Source: Tunturiibacter gelidiferens (lineage in GTDB: Bacteria; Acidobacteriota; Terriglobia; Terriglobales; Acidobacteriaceae). From it: a DNA stretch of 64,000 nucleotides. The notes under the pieces were generated by a model. The model made no database searches. It saw only the letters and a program-made list of their open reading frames with translations, and was not told where the DNA came from. The stretch lies in NCBI RefSeq assembly GCF_013410115.1, contig NZ_JACCCV010000002.1, positions 682,001 through 746,000 of the forward strand, given 5' to 3'. This document shows positions 8,457 to 17,835 of this stretch, one piece after another (positions within the stretch are counted from its first letter, which is position 1; every line of letters begins with the position of its first letter). The position numbers were made by a program, and so were the translations under genes.

Positions 8457-8904
8457 CTCGTTACTGTCATTTTTCTTCGTGAATATGCAGATCCATGGTC
8501 ACCTACTACCGGAGAACGGCCTGATCGATTCCTTTTCCGTAATCGTTAGAATCGCCGAAGCGGGTGTCGATGGTATTGCCCCCCAGGGATTCGAAAATTT
8601 TGAAAATCAAAGAGATATGTCGATATTCGACGATGACCCACAAAAATCCCCACACAAGAAAATAAGATTTTATCCCGTGATTTCCCGCGCACTTCGTCGG
8701 ATTTTTCGAGATCACTTCGGACAATCGCATCGCTCAGAAAAGCCGGGAACACAACGAGACCAAATCCTCTCGCTGCTCGAAGCGATCATCTTTGACAACA
8801 CCCGCTGCGAGGTGTTGATCAAGTAGTTAGTTCCGAATCGGCGGTGATTCTCCCGGAACGATGTATTGTGCGAAATATCGGCTTGGTGAATGACTCGGGA
8901 TTTA
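8457..8904. other. Intergenic, no supported gene
   Basis: An open frame covers part of this stretch (to 8826) but shows no family motif, no ribosome binding site and a mixed AT-rich composition, so it is not called. It separates the integrase remnant from the convergent YqgE-like gene. Confidence 0.45.
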
Positions 8905-9726
8905 TCAAAACAATTCTACTGGCTGGGAGATTTCTACGAAGGGCTCAGTCTTCGCCAATCGCAACTCTGTCTTCCGAATCATCTGCAACCACAAAGAATC
9001 CGGATCAGGATTGAATATTGTGGCGGTGTCTACCGGAAAAACGAACCACGCGCCCAATTGCACCTCGGTCCGCAATTGATCTTGCGTCCATCCGGCATAT
9101 CCCAGGTAAACGTGAAAAACGTTAGGGTCAGGCCGGGCCGAAATTGTTTTTTCGAAGAGGCCTTTGTCGGAGATCAAATAAACACCACCGAAGATGTTCT
9201 CAGCTTTTTCAATCTTGGCCGAGGACTGAAAAAGTGCAAATGCAGCCGAAGGCTCCATAGGACCCCCGATATAGACCGGGTCGGAGCGGTCTTTCGCGGC
9301 ATTGAGATCAAGAACTTGAGAAAGCGGCACATCGGTGCGCCGGTTGAGAATTAGTCCGACTACGCCATTTTCATCGTAGTGAACTAGCAGGATTACTGTT
9401 CCAGCGAAATGCGGGTCGCCGAGGCCGCGGCTCGCGACGAGCAACTTTCCAATACCTAAACCTTTGGGGTTCTTGAATTGAATCGGAAGAAATGACGCCG
9501 GCACCAATTCGCCTTTCCTGCGGAATGCCTTGAGCCATCGACTTAGCTTGTTTGCCGGCCAGCTGCCGTACCAAGGCAATGCCGCAGTGGCAGGCGCAGG
9601 AGCGCGCAACAACGTATTCGGCTTCGGCACATCAAATTCCGCCTTGTCAACGTTGACCCTTCCGGGCTCCGCCAAGGCAACGATCGCCAACAGCATTGCG
9701 AACAGCAACCCTTTACGCAGCGACAT
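8905..9726 (-). CDS. YqgE/AlgH-family protein with N-terminal export signal
   Basis: The 273-aa product has a YqgE/AlgH domain from about residue 85: LGIGKLLVASRGLGDPHFAG, VILLVHYDENGVVGLILNRR, PVYIGGPMEPSAAF, VYLGYAGWTQDQLRTEVQLGAW. The usual protein is about 185 aa and lacks a leader. Here residues 1-20 (MSLRKGLLFAMLLAIVALAE) look like a signal peptide, followed by a 60-residue linker. AlgH/YqgE has no settled biochemical function. The exported form and its place inside a mobile island suggest a variant role. Confidence 0.85.
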   Translation of the reverse strand: MSLRKGLLFAMLLAIVALAEPGRVNVDKAEFDVPKPNTLLRAPAPATAALPWYGSWPANKLSRWLKAFRRKGELVPASFLPIQFKNPKGLGIGKLLVASRGLGDPHFAGTVILLVHYDENGVVGLILNRRTDVPLSQVLDLNAAKDRSDPVYIGGPMEPSAAFALFQSSAKIEKAENIFGGVYLISDKGLFEKTISARPDPNVFHVYLGYAGWTQDQLRTEVQLGAWFVFPVDTATIFNPDPDSLWLQMIRKTELRLAKTEPFVEISQPVELF

Positions 9727-10477
9727 GATCGGGATCCTTCCCAGAGGAGATCCGATTTTTTCTGGAGATCCGACCCGAGATTTCTGTTCTCTCCCGTTTT
9801 CCGATCACTCCGGACCTCGAACCTTCTGCACGTCAGGACCTCAACGCAGGCCGTCATAGCCCTGCCCGAGCGCGTCGACAGCAATTCGCGGAAGCTTTCT
9901 ATACTGTAGATCGTCATAATAGTACCGAACCGCAAGCTGCTCAGGATTAAGGCGCATGGGGCCGCAGACCTCACCTATTGAGGATAAAACCCGGATCGCG
10001 GGAGTGTTGTCGGCCAACCGGCATTACCGGAAAGGTAATGTCCGGTTGGGCGGCGATCCGGGAGGAATGGTGTTACGCCTTCGGAACATTGGCCTGCAAA
10101 AGAGGTTCTGTCCGAGTAGCCGACGATCCAGCGATAACTGATGAGAAGCGCGCTTGTCGTGACCTATTCCTTGGATCATCTCCGAATGGTCCGTTATTCA
10201 GAAGTCATCGCCGAGTCGCAGGGACAGCCAACATTCGAGCTGCCGATTACGAACGAAAGCAGCCATGCGTCGATCCGTGATGCACGAATCCCGCTTCAGG
10301 AATGCTTCCAGCTGAATCTCTTGGTCTGCCTTCTCGACTCTTATTCCGAAGTTTCACAGAGAGATGACAATTCTCTGACAATCGAGGTGTTCTGCAGCAG
10401 CACCCTTGTAGGCGACAGGCCAACCATTCAGTTCAGTAACTGAAAAACCGCCACCTGCTCTCTAAAGGAGAACCACC
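9727..10477. other. Intergenic region with a large hairpin
   Basis: This 750-base gap between divergent genes holds the inverted repeat at 9990-10062 and no convincing gene. A frame at 10141-10443 (100 codons) lacks a recognisable domain and a ribosome binding site. The promoter of the downstream propeller gene should lie at the right end; CTAAAGGAGAACCACC is its ribosome binding site. Confidence 0.45.
9990..10062. repeat. Nested inverted repeat (large hairpin)
   Basis: The outer arms CCCGGATCGC (9990-9999) and GCGATCCGGG (10053-10062) match perfectly. The inner arms CCAACCGGCATTACC (10014-10028) and its complement (10034-10049) match with one extra base. The sequence shares CCCGGATC and ACCG elements with the dispersed repeat found elsewhere in the accessory region. 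Confidence 0.6.
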
Positions 10478-11497
10478 ATGTCATTTCGCTCTGTCGTTCT
10501 GACCGCGTCTTTCGCACTCACATCGTTGTCCGTCCCTAACGCTGCCTTCGCACAATATAAGGTGACCAACCTGGTCTCGAACCAGGAGAGAGCGGCAAAG
10601 GTTACAGATCCCTTGTTGGTAAATGCCTGGGGACTCACTTATGCGCCCGGCGGACCTTATTGGATCAGCGATGCCAACTCAGGCTGGTCCACGCTCTATG
10701 ACTCCAATGGGACCAAAGTACCCTTGGACGTGTTGATCCCCACAGCAGGCGGAGATGGGCCCGGTTCTCCTACCGGCATCGTCTTCAACAAATCGCCAGA
10801 GTTCCAGATCAAAGGCGCTCCGGCGGCCTTCCTGTTTGCCACCCTTGACGGCACCATCAGTGGCTGGGCCCCCAGCGTAAGTTTCAACGCAGCCCTCGTT
10901 GCCGTCACCACACCGGGCGCGTCCTATACCGGTTTAGCGATCACCAGCAAGCCTTCCGGCAACTATCTCTTTGCCGTCGACAATAAAAACAACAAGGTTG
11001 ATATTTATGATGGCAACTTCAAACTCGTAACTTCGTTTACCGACCCGACTGTTCCTGCTGGTTTCGCACCGTTCGGCATTCAGGACTTCGGTGGTCTCGT
11101 CTACGTCTCATTCGCCAGCGCCTCAGGAGCTGCCGGTGGATACATTGACATCTTTGCCGAGAACGGAACGCTCCTGAAACAGCTGGCCAAGGGGAAGCCG
11201 CTCAATCAGCCATGGGGTTTCGCCATCGCGCCGAAGAACTTCGGACCATTCAGCAACACGCTGCTGGTCACGAACAATACCAATAGCGGGACCATCAACT
11301 CATTCAACGCAGTCACGGGCCAATTTGTTGGCACGCTGACCAACACCCTCGGCGAGGTCATCCACATCGACCAGCTCTGGGGAATTGAATTTGGGGATGG
11401 AACCGGCAAAAATGGTGCCACCAATCAGCTCTTTTTCACCGCTGGCCCGGACAATAATTTCACTGGACTGTTCGGGGTAATCGCCTTCGAGAAATAG
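10478..11497 (+). CDS. Secreted TIGR03118-type beta-propeller protein
   Basis: The 339-aa protein starts with a signal peptide (cleavage after VPNAAFA, about residue 25). The hallmark N-terminal motif is DPLLVNAWGLTYAPGGPYWISDANSG. Later motifs are GSPTGIVFN, LFATLDGTISGWAP, YTGLAITS, PFGIQDFGGLVYVSFA, QPWGFAIAPKNFGPFSNTLLV and LWGIEFGDG. These match the family called TIGR03118, whose function is unknown. A strong AAAGGAGAA precedes the ATG. It is monocistronic. Confidence 0.85.
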   Translation: MSFRSVVLTASFALTSLSVPNAAFAQYKVTNLVSNQERAAKVTDPLLVNAWGLTYAPGGPYWISDANSGWSTLYDSNGTKVPLDVLIPTAGGDGPGSPTGIVFNKSPEFQIKGAPAAFLFATLDGTISGWAPSVSFNAALVAVTTPGASYTGLAITSKPSGNYLFAVDNKNNKVDIYDGNFKLVTSFTDPTVPAGFAPFGIQDFGGLVYVSFASASGAAGGYIDIFAENGTLLKQLAKGKPLNQPWGFAIAPKNFGPFSNTLLVTNNTNSGTINSFNAVTGQFVGTLTNTLGEVIHIDQLWGIEFGDGTGKNGATNQLFFTAGPDNNFTGLFGVIAFEK

Positions 11498-11707
11498 AGA
11501 GCCTCGAGCACGAAAAGATGGTTGAAGCAAAGAGCGCACGAGTCTGCATTCAGGCTGAAGTGACATGCGATGCCCCGGGATTCTGGGGTATCGTTTTTGT
11601 TGGGAATGAATGTGTGCCGCGCAAAAGGAATCAGTAGTCCGCAAAACGGAAGTAGCGACACAGATCAATCCCTGCAAAGTCGGCTTGTGGGAAGGAAATC
11701 AGTAACT

Positions 11708-11725
11708 CCCGGATCACGGGCAAAC
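11708..11725 (+). repeat. Dispersed repeat, copy 1 (partial)
   Basis: CCCGGATCACGGGCAAAC matches the complement of the copy at 35404-35434 without mismatch. The CACCTTAC half is missing in this copy. Confidence 0.55.
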
Positions 11726-11826
11726 AAGAAGTTATCGCGGCGGGAGTCCAACTTCCGGGTGGCTAGCGAAACGCTCACGATTCAACATGCCCGCTGTAAG
11801 TAAGTATGATCCACTGGGGTGATTCG

Positions 11827-12048
11827 ATGGAGTTTTCACCGTTCGTGCGATATCGAACAATCAGACAGCTCGCCTTCATCTTCGGCGTGGGTATGATGCC
11901 AGGTGCTGTTCTCTGCGCTGACCAAACAACGAAGGATGCTAAGAGTGCGCAAGAGATTGGGTTCACTCTCGATCGCACCAAGCAGCCGACGCTTCGGCAA
12001 CAATTGCTTAAGGGGACACCTCACGAAACGGAAATTCATGTACGCTAA
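11827..12048 (+). CDS. Possible small secreted protein
   Basis: This is a 73-codon frame starting MEFSPFVRYRTIRQLAFIFG, with a signal-peptide-like N-terminus ending near GAVLCAD. A polar segment follows (QEIGFTLDRTKQPTLRQQLL). GGGGTGATTCG stands before the ATG. It resembles no family I know. It may be the stub of a longer gene, since the region around it is decayed. Confidence 0.3.
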   Translation: MEFSPFVRYRTIRQLAFIFGVGMMPGAVLCADQTTKDAKSAQEIGFTLDRTKQPTLRQQLLKGTPHETEIHVR

Positions 12049-12189
12049 GGCAAGCTGCAGCCTTCCTACGGTCGAGCGCAGCAGAGTAGTCAAAAATGTT
12101 GTTCGTTTTGATCTCGTCGGTATATCTTCGGCGTGTTAGTTCACCTTTGAGCTTTCGCCATGCAAGTTCGTCCCCGCGCGGTGTAGGAC

Positions 12190-14247
12190 ATGCGATCACG
12201 TATTGTATCGAAGAGGTATTTCGAGGTGGTCTCGGTGGCTTTCCTCCTGCTTGTTCTCGTGGCCGAGTTAGGATTTTTCGCGCGCCGGCAATCACAAACG
12301 ATCGATGAGGCGGACCACATCTTCGCGGGTTATCGCTACTGGCAATGCGGCGATTTCGGCGTCAATCCCGAGCATCCACCCTTCGCGAAGCTCGTCGACA
12401 CCCTCCCACTAGTTTTCGACCGGCCGAAAAATCCCGGCGCGCCTTGCGCATCATACAAGACGGGCCAATCCGCCGATTTCTTACACGGGCACGATTTTCT
12501 TTATTCGAACGACGCGGGAAAAATCCTGGCAGAGACTCGTTTCTTTGCTGCGTCGTTCACGCTCTTGCTGGCCGTGTTCGTCTTCGTTGCAGCGCGGAAG
12601 ATGTTCGGCGGGGGCGCGGCGCTTCTCGCTTTGGTGCTGCTCGTATTTGAGCCGACAATTCTGGCGCACGGCGCGATCGTAACCACGGACTTGCCCGTGA
12701 CCTGTTGGGCTTTCGTAGCCGTCTACGCCTTTTATCGCTACACTCAGCAGCCGACGCTGACACAGATGATTATCTGCGCTCTGGCTACGGGCCTGGCGCT
12801 CGCGGCGAAGCATTCCGGCATCCTGCTGCTTCCAACTCTTGCCATCTTAGCGATGGCGGACTTCTGGACGCGCCGGCGAACCCATGCCCCCGCAGGTTCC
12901 GGTGACCCTCGCAGCGAATGGAAGGAATTGCTGATTAGCCGTGCAGTGCCTCTTGCGGTAATTGTTGCCCTAGCCATCACCATTCTCTGGGGATTTTATC
13001 TCTTTCGCTACTCCGCGAGGCCTCCGGGTCACGAGATGTCGGATTCCATCTCCGCTTACATTCAGGATGCCATCCAGAACGGCGGCGTCCACAGCGTGTT
13101 GCTGTCAAAGGTAATTCCGCGGCTGACCTCGCTGCTGCCTGAGTCCTATCTCTACGGTATGGCCAACGTTACAATCGCCTCAGCTGGCGGCCGCCAGACG
13201 TTTCTTCTGGGCCATCTCTATCCCACGGGGCAGTGGTTCTACTTTCCGGTTGCATTTGTGATCAAGAGCACTCTGGGCTTTCTGCTACTGCTCCTCCTTG
13301 TAGTTGTTGCAGGTCCATATCTATGGCACGAGAAGAAGCGCGAGACACTTTTCCTTACGGTCCCGGCAGCTGTGTTTTTCAGTGTGAGCCTGACCTCGCG
13401 GCTCAATATCGGTATACGGCACATTCTGCCGATTTTTCCGTTCCTGATTGTGTTCGCCGCAGGTGCGGCGTGGCGGCTGGCTGGGCGCAAGCGTGCCTGG
13501 ATGTATGTCGTGGTCGCCCTTGCGGCTCTTCATTGCGTTTCTTCACTAAAAGCGTTTCCTAATTATCTTTCCTACTCTAATGAAATCTGGGGAGGTCCGC
13601 AGGAAACGTATCGTTACCTGTCCGCCTCGAACGTGGACACCGGAGGCGGGCACATCGATGAAAGAAACTATCTTGCACGTAACCGAATCACCGATTGCTG
13701 GATTGCTTCCTTCGGCACAGCCGACCTGGATTACTACGACGTACCCTGCAAGTCATTTCCGGGCGCTTCTGCCTTTACGTCCAATCGATTTGCCATCGTT
13801 CCAAGCCCGGTGGAAGGGACTCTCTTAATTTCCACGTCGCAATTGTCTGGGATGATCTGGGGTCCTCCAGAGCTTAATCCCTATGGCCCACTGTGGCACG
13901 TAAAGCCGGTAGCCAACTTGGGTGGACATACCCTCATCTTTCAAGGCCGTTTCGATCTACCGCCGCTTTCCGCAGCGAGCCACTCTACCGAGGCGCAGGT
14001 CCTTGCGTCTCAGGGGCGTTTGGACGAAGCACTGGCGGAAGCCCGCACTGCGGTTGAGATGGCCCCACAAAGAATGCAATGCCATCTCACGCTGGCGCAG
14101 GTCTTGGCCAAGAGGAAACAGCTTCCCCAAGCGCGCGCCGAATACCGCGAAGCCATCCGTTTGGCGGAATTAGGAGAACCCGGCTACTACCGTATCCCCT
14201 TGTGGACCGCACGGAGTGAGCTCTCAGCGCTTGAGTCTCCGCGTTGA
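12190..14247 (+). CDS. PMT/GT39-like membrane glycosyltransferase with C-terminal TPR
   Basis: The 685-aa polytopic protein opens with a membrane helix, then TIDEADHIFAGYRYWQCGDFGVNPEHPPFAKL. The acidic Asp-Glu after the first helix and the NPEHPP loop are the hallmark of the PMT-like GT-C fold, which transfers a sugar from a lipid-phosphate donor. About ten hydrophobic segments follow up to residue 440. The C-terminal 90 residues hold TPR-like units (LASQGRLDEALAEARTAVEM, LAKRKQLPQARAEYREAI). The acceptor may be an exported protein or a lipid. The next gene, also TPR-like, follows after 48 bases. Confidence 0.8.
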   Translation: MRSRIVSKRYFEVVSVAFLLLVLVAELGFFARRQSQTIDEADHIFAGYRYWQCGDFGVNPEHPPFAKLVDTLPLVFDRPKNPGAPCASYKTGQSADFLHGHDFLYSNDAGKILAETRFFAASFTLLLAVFVFVAARKMFGGGAALLALVLLVFEPTILAHGAIVTTDLPVTCWAFVAVYAFYRYTQQPTLTQMIICALATGLALAAKHSGILLLPTLAILAMADFWTRRRTHAPAGSGDPRSEWKELLISRAVPLAVIVALAITILWGFYLFRYSARPPGHEMSDSISAYIQDAIQNGGVHSVLLSKVIPRLTSLLPESYLYGMANVTIASAGGRQTFLLGHLYPTGQWFYFPVAFVIKSTLGFLLLLLLVVVAGPYLWHEKKRETLFLTVPAAVFFSVSLTSRLNIGIRHILPIFPFLIVFAAGAAWRLAGRKRAWMYVVVALAALHCVSSLKAFPNYLSYSNEIWGGPQETYRYLSASNVDTGGGHIDERNYLARNRITDCWIASFGTADLDYYDVPCKSFPGASAFTSNRFAIVPSPVEGTLLISTSQLSGMIWGPPELNPYGPLWHVKPVANLGGHTLIFQGRFDLPPLSAASHSTEAQVLASQGRLDEALAEARTAVEMAPQRMQCHLTLAQVLAKRKQLPQARAEYREAIRLAELGEPGYYRIPLWTARSELSALESPR

Positions 14248-14295
14248 TTGTCACGGATGAGAAAAGCTCCCCTTATCATCATCCGCACATAGATC

Positions 14296-15513
14296 TTGCC
14301 TAGCGCGGTAGAGTGTACCGATCTACCGCCAACTCTTGGATGGTCGGCAAACAAGGGGGCTCAAGCTCAAGAAGATACAAAGTTTCTATCCCCCTCGGAG
14401 GCATATAAAGCTGCTCTGTTGCCCCTCAATGCAGCCAGAGCCCAGCAAAACGATCTAACCGAGGCGGACAAGTTTGCACTAGGTGTTGGTATAGGCATGG
14501 CGTCTCGTGACTGCCTCGCACTTTCGGCGGATGTATCCGCCCTCACAACTAACGCCAAAGAACTGCTTTCTTTGGGCGAGTTGTGTCTCTTCGGGCAGCA
14601 GTTCGAACCGGCGCGTGCTTCTCTAACAAAATATCTTGTGCTTCCCGATGCATTAAATAAAAGACAAGCTCTGATCCTGCTTGTGCGCGCGCATCTCGGT
14701 CTAAACCAACCGGCTTCTGCAGCGGCAGAGATTAGGTCGCTTTTGAGTGACTATCCGTACGATGCGCAGATCCACTTTGCCATCAGTCAAGTGATCGATG
14801 CTGCTGAGGGCGTAGATGCCACATTCGACAAACTGGCTTTGCACCTGTGTGAGTCGCAAAGTGCCATCACACTTCCTCTCCTTGTCAGCGGAAAGGCGAT
14901 TGAAGGCAAAGACGTAGGTGCCTCCTCAAGCGTTTTGTTCTCGGACGCGGTACGGTGCGCCGCCCTTTCAGAGAAGTCGGCCAAAGGCGCTACCCCAGCC
15001 GTCCTGCAAGTGCTAATCGAAGTTGCGCAGCAAAAGAGTTGGATGGGCACTGCGGATCTCGCGCCAATGCAGGCTGCTTTGGCTCGGCAAACGATGGTCG
15101 GATCAAAGGTGCCATTGAACTCGTTACATGGACACGCAATCAGTAAAAACACGCTTGTTCCTCGTACGGTCCGACTGGCAAACGGCACAGTGATCTTTCT
15201 TCCTTTCACCCTTTGGTCCCCAGGTGCGCCCAGTGTTGTGCGGGATCTGGCAAAATATTCTGCGCAACACCGGATCTATGCAATCACCTCCTGGAGCGCC
15301 AACACGGGACGGGAGGATATACCTTCAGACCAGATACGTGACGCTTTGCGTGAGTGGCAACGGACGCTGCCGCCGACTGTGTCCGTTCTGGTGGTACCTG
15401 AATCAGAATTGAACATCTTTCATGCCGATTCGTTTCCTGCTGGGATCGTAATTCGAGATGGTGTCGTGCGCTCCAATGCTGTTCTTCCACACAAGGTTCG
15501 GAAAGATTGCTGA
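14296..15513 (+). CDS. Hypothetical TPR-like protein with degenerate thioredoxin-like C-terminus
   Basis: This is a 405-codon frame with a TTG at 14296 as first usable start; a later ATG is possible and the true N-terminus is uncertain. Residues 80-190 are helical and TPR-like (LGELCLFGQQFEPARASLTKYL, LVRAHLGLNQPASAAAEIRSLL). Residues 290-400 resemble a TlpA/thioredoxin fold: NGTVIFLPFTLWSPGAPSVVRDL, with Trp-Ser-Pro in place of the redox WCxxC. No catalytic Cys pair is present, so a redox role is unlikely. It follows the glycosyltransferase closely and may be co-transcribed. No export signal is clear. Confidence 0.55.
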   Translation: MPSAVECTDLPPTLGWSANKGAQAQEDTKFLSPSEAYKAALLPLNAARAQQNDLTEADKFALGVGIGMASRDCLALSADVSALTTNAKELLSLGELCLFGQQFEPARASLTKYLVLPDALNKRQALILLVRAHLGLNQPASAAAEIRSLLSDYPYDAQIHFAISQVIDAAEGVDATFDKLALHLCESQSAITLPLLVSGKAIEGKDVGASSSVLFSDAVRCAALSEKSAKGATPAVLQVLIEVAQQKSWMGTADLAPMQAALARQTMVGSKVPLNSLHGHAISKNTLVPRTVRLANGTVIFLPFTLWSPGAPSVVRDLAKYSAQHRIYAITSWSANTGREDIPSDQIRDALREWQRTLPPTVSVLVVPESELNIFHADSFPAGIVIRDGVVRSNAVLPHKVRKDC

Positions 15514-15610
15514 TTGGCGCGATTGCAAACCGTGTTGAGCGTATAGAGAAGCCCTAAGAAGAGTATCGAAGGGGTGTTCTTGCCGAGTGCGTGGGAGGAT
15601 GGTTGACGTC

Positions 15611-16657
15611 ATGAGAGTTCCAGGAAGATCCCTTCTAAAGGCGGCTTGCTCACACCTCGGCCACAATCCGCTTCTTATGGGTGCTTGCGTAGCTCTTCTG
15701 TTGTCCGCTGGGTCAACGGCCAGAACTCAAATTACGAATCAATCGAAGCCTCTGCCCCTAGGCACTCTCGTCGACGTAGGAGGCTATCGGGTGCATTTGT
15801 ACTGCATCGGCGAAGGGAGCCCAACGGTGATGATCGTGGGCGCGGCTTTCTCCTTCGATTGGGGACTGGTTCAACCTGAAGTCGCGAAGTGGACGCGAGT
15901 GTGCACCTTCGATCCATCAGGGAACGCATGGAGCGACCCTTTCCAGACCCCAACATTGATTCCCTCGTCCCAGGCCTCCGATCGAACGCCTGCAGCAAAA
16001 GCGACACCGACATGCACGGATAGAGTCGACGAGATCCATAGGCTTCTTACAAAAATGCCTATCGACGGTCGTTATGTCCTCGTCGGGTTTTCCGTAGGCG
16101 CCCTTTGGGAGCGAATCTACACCGCCCGTTACCCCGACAATATCGCCGGGATGATCATCGTGGACCACGCATTTCTCTCCGGTGTCGGCAAAGACGTTCC
16201 GCCTCATGTTTCGCCTTCCCATGGTTCGTCACGTGGCTATAGTCCGCCGGTGCTTCTTTCCAAGGCACCTATCGTTCTGGGCTTTGAAGACGATTCAAAC
16301 TTCAGCAAATTGCCGGCACGTGATCAGGAGCTTCATATGTGGGCTCTCTCTCAGCACCCGGTTCGGCCTGGTCCGGAGATGGCAGCTGATTGCTTCGCCC
16401 TTATAAACAAGGTGACAGGTGGACACCAATACCCTCTGGGAGATACGCCCCTATGGGTTATTAATACGTCAAACGACTGCCAGGATTACAGAGCATTCCA
16501 AAAGGATCTCTTGGCGTTGGCACGAACGAGTGAACAGATCATAGCGTGGAACAGCTCGCATATGGTTCCTATCGATGAGCCCGACTTGATCACAAGAGCG
16601 ATCCGCGAAGCAATCGAACGGGAGCGAGAACGCGTAAGAACGTTCCAGAAACCCTGA
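15611..16657 (+). CDS. Exported alpha/beta hydrolase
   Basis: The 348-aa product starts at an ATG twelve bases after GGGAGG; GTG 15587 and ATG 15599 are alternatives. A hydrophobic stretch (LLMGACVALLLSAGSTAR) near residues 20-38 predicts export. The hydrolase core shows the N-terminal strand VGGYRVHLYCIGEGSPTVMIV, the nucleophile elbow GFSVGAL (GxSxG), IIVDHAF, and a C-terminal His in WNSSHMVPIDEPDLI. The acid residue is probably the Asp of NTSNDCQDY. Substrate unknown; esterase or peptidase activity are both plausible. Confidence 0.78.
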   Translation: MRVPGRSLLKAACSHLGHNPLLMGACVALLLSAGSTARTQITNQSKPLPLGTLVDVGGYRVHLYCIGEGSPTVMIVGAAFSFDWGLVQPEVAKWTRVCTFDPSGNAWSDPFQTPTLIPSSQASDRTPAAKATPTCTDRVDEIHRLLTKMPIDGRYVLVGFSVGALWERIYTARYPDNIAGMIIVDHAFLSGVGKDVPPHVSPSHGSSRGYSPPVLLSKAPIVLGFEDDSNFSKLPARDQELHMWALSQHPVRPGPEMAADCFALINKVTGGHQYPLGDTPLWVINTSNDCQDYRAFQKDLLALARTSEQIIAWNSSHMVPIDEPDLITRAIREAIERERERVRTFQKP

Positions 16658-17256
16658 ATACGTCCCTGATTGTGTCCCAACGAAAATACCCTTGCCGGTT
16701 TGGGGATAAATCGGCCTGGCACTCAGTGAGCGTTCGTGAAAGCTCAGACTGAACGCGAATCCGGCTTTGTTGGCGGATTACGGGCAACCCGCACCTTACC
16801 GGTCGTATTCCGTTAGCCGACGGGTTAATTGACGAGTTGCCGACGATCTGACCGGAACCGGCGATTTGACCTTCAGCCCATCTGGATGAGTGCCTCGTCC
16901 TGTTAGCACAAGTCCACGAGCAGCAGATGAGGCATCGCTGGACACTGGCCGACATAGGGACTAATCCTTCACAATTCCTCTAGGTGCTTCCAGATTCGTC
17001 ATGCGGCTCCGGCTAAAACCCCGGCGCGGCCGCGGGGCCGCCCAACGATAGATTCGCCTTTGGCGCGTTCTCGTCGCGTTGGGGCCAGATTACCCGGTAT
17101 ACGAAATGGCCGAAGATATGCGAACGAGGTTGCGGAGAGAAGATATCTCACAAAATCGACATTTTTGGAGATATCATGTCGGCAACGCATCGATAGTCCC
17201 CTATCGCGTTCCCTGAAGCAATATCCAGTCGCTACTCTAGTTCGTCTGGGGGGCCC
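16658..17256. other. Intergenic region with dispersed repeat and hairpins
   Basis: No gene is supported. It carries a dispersed-repeat copy (16773-16800) and a GC-rich hairpin, CCCCGGCGCGGCCGCGGGG, near 17020. The motif GAGATATC occurs twice around 17140-17175, flanking TCACAAAATCGACATTTTTG. The right half should contain the sigma-factor promoter. Confidence 0.45.
16773..16800 (+). repeat. Dispersed repeat, copy 2
   Basis: GCGGATTACGGGCAACCCGC followed by ACCTTACC. It differs from copy 3 (22640) by one base over the first 27. Confidence 0.6.
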
Positions 17257-17835
17257 ATGCCACGAACCGATTTGCCCGAAGTTGATGAACTCCTGGCCAA
17301 GTGGGGCGCGGGAGACCGGGAGGCCCTTCGGGCACTCATACCGCTGATCTACGAGGAACTTCGCAGGGTTGCCCGCCAGCAACTGCGACGGGCCTTATCG
17401 CCGCATACGCTGCAAACCACGGCACTGGTTCACGAGGCCTACATGCGCCTCCATCATCAGTTCCGGGGCCAATTTCAGAACAAGTCGCATTTCATTGCCG
17501 TCTGTGCGTTGCTGATGCGCCAGATCCTGGTCGGCTACGAGCGGGAGAAGCGAGCGGCGAAGAGAGGCGGTGGCGTGAGGAATTGTACCCTCGAGGATGT
17601 TCATGCGGTCATGCAGGGCCGGCCCGTGGATCTGCTCGATCTGGACCGTGCATTGACCGAACTCTCTAATCTGGATGCGGAACAAGCCCGAATTGTGGAG
17701 CTGCGCTTCTTCGGCGGCTTTTCGATCGAAGAGACGGCCGAGGTAGTCGGTATTTCACCGGCAACAGTGAAGCGGCACTGGTCGACCGCGCGGGTCTGGC
17801 TGTACCAGCAACTTTGCGGAAAAGCCCACGCATGA
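17257..17835 (+). CDS. ECF-type RNA polymerase sigma factor (Sigma70_ECF/PF07638-like)
   Basis: The 192-aa protein has region 2 ([31 protein letters not shown]) and region 4 ([20 protein letters not shown], then [20 protein letters not shown], the helix-turn-helix). The motif [18 protein letters not shown] and the basic linker [10 protein letters not shown] are typical of the PF07638 branch common in acidobacteria and planctomycetes. The stop overlaps the kinase start (ATGA), so the two are translationally coupled. No anti-sigma factor is present; the kinase is the natural candidate to control it by phosphorylation or relay. Confidence 0.92.
   Translation: MPRTDLPEVDELLAKWGAGDREALRALIPLIYEELRRVARQQLRRALSPHTLQTTALVHEAYMRLHHQFRGQFQNKSHFIAVCALLMRQILVGYEREKRAAKRGGGVRNCTLEDVHAVMQGRPVDLLDLDRALTELSNLDAEQARIVELRFFGGFSIEETAEVVGISPATVKRHWSTARVWLYQQLCGKAHA

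Larger units (their letters stand above)
11498..12189. other. Intergenic region, mostly non-coding
   Basis: It holds a dispersed-repeat copy at 11708-11725, set within a small inverted repeat (ACTCCCG 11705-11711 / CGGGAGT 11741-11747), and one possible small gene at 11827-12048. Nothing else is supported. Short frames in the last 150 bases overlap the start of the membrane glycosyltransferase and look like shadows. Confidence 0.4.

Noticed and set aside
8437..8826. Open frame after the integrase remnant
   Set aside because: No recognisable family, no ribosome binding site, and it starts inside the integrase end; composition looks non-coding.
10141..10443. 100-codon frame before the TIGR03118-type gene
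   Set aside because: No motif, export signal or ribosome binding site; ends just before the real gene's leader.
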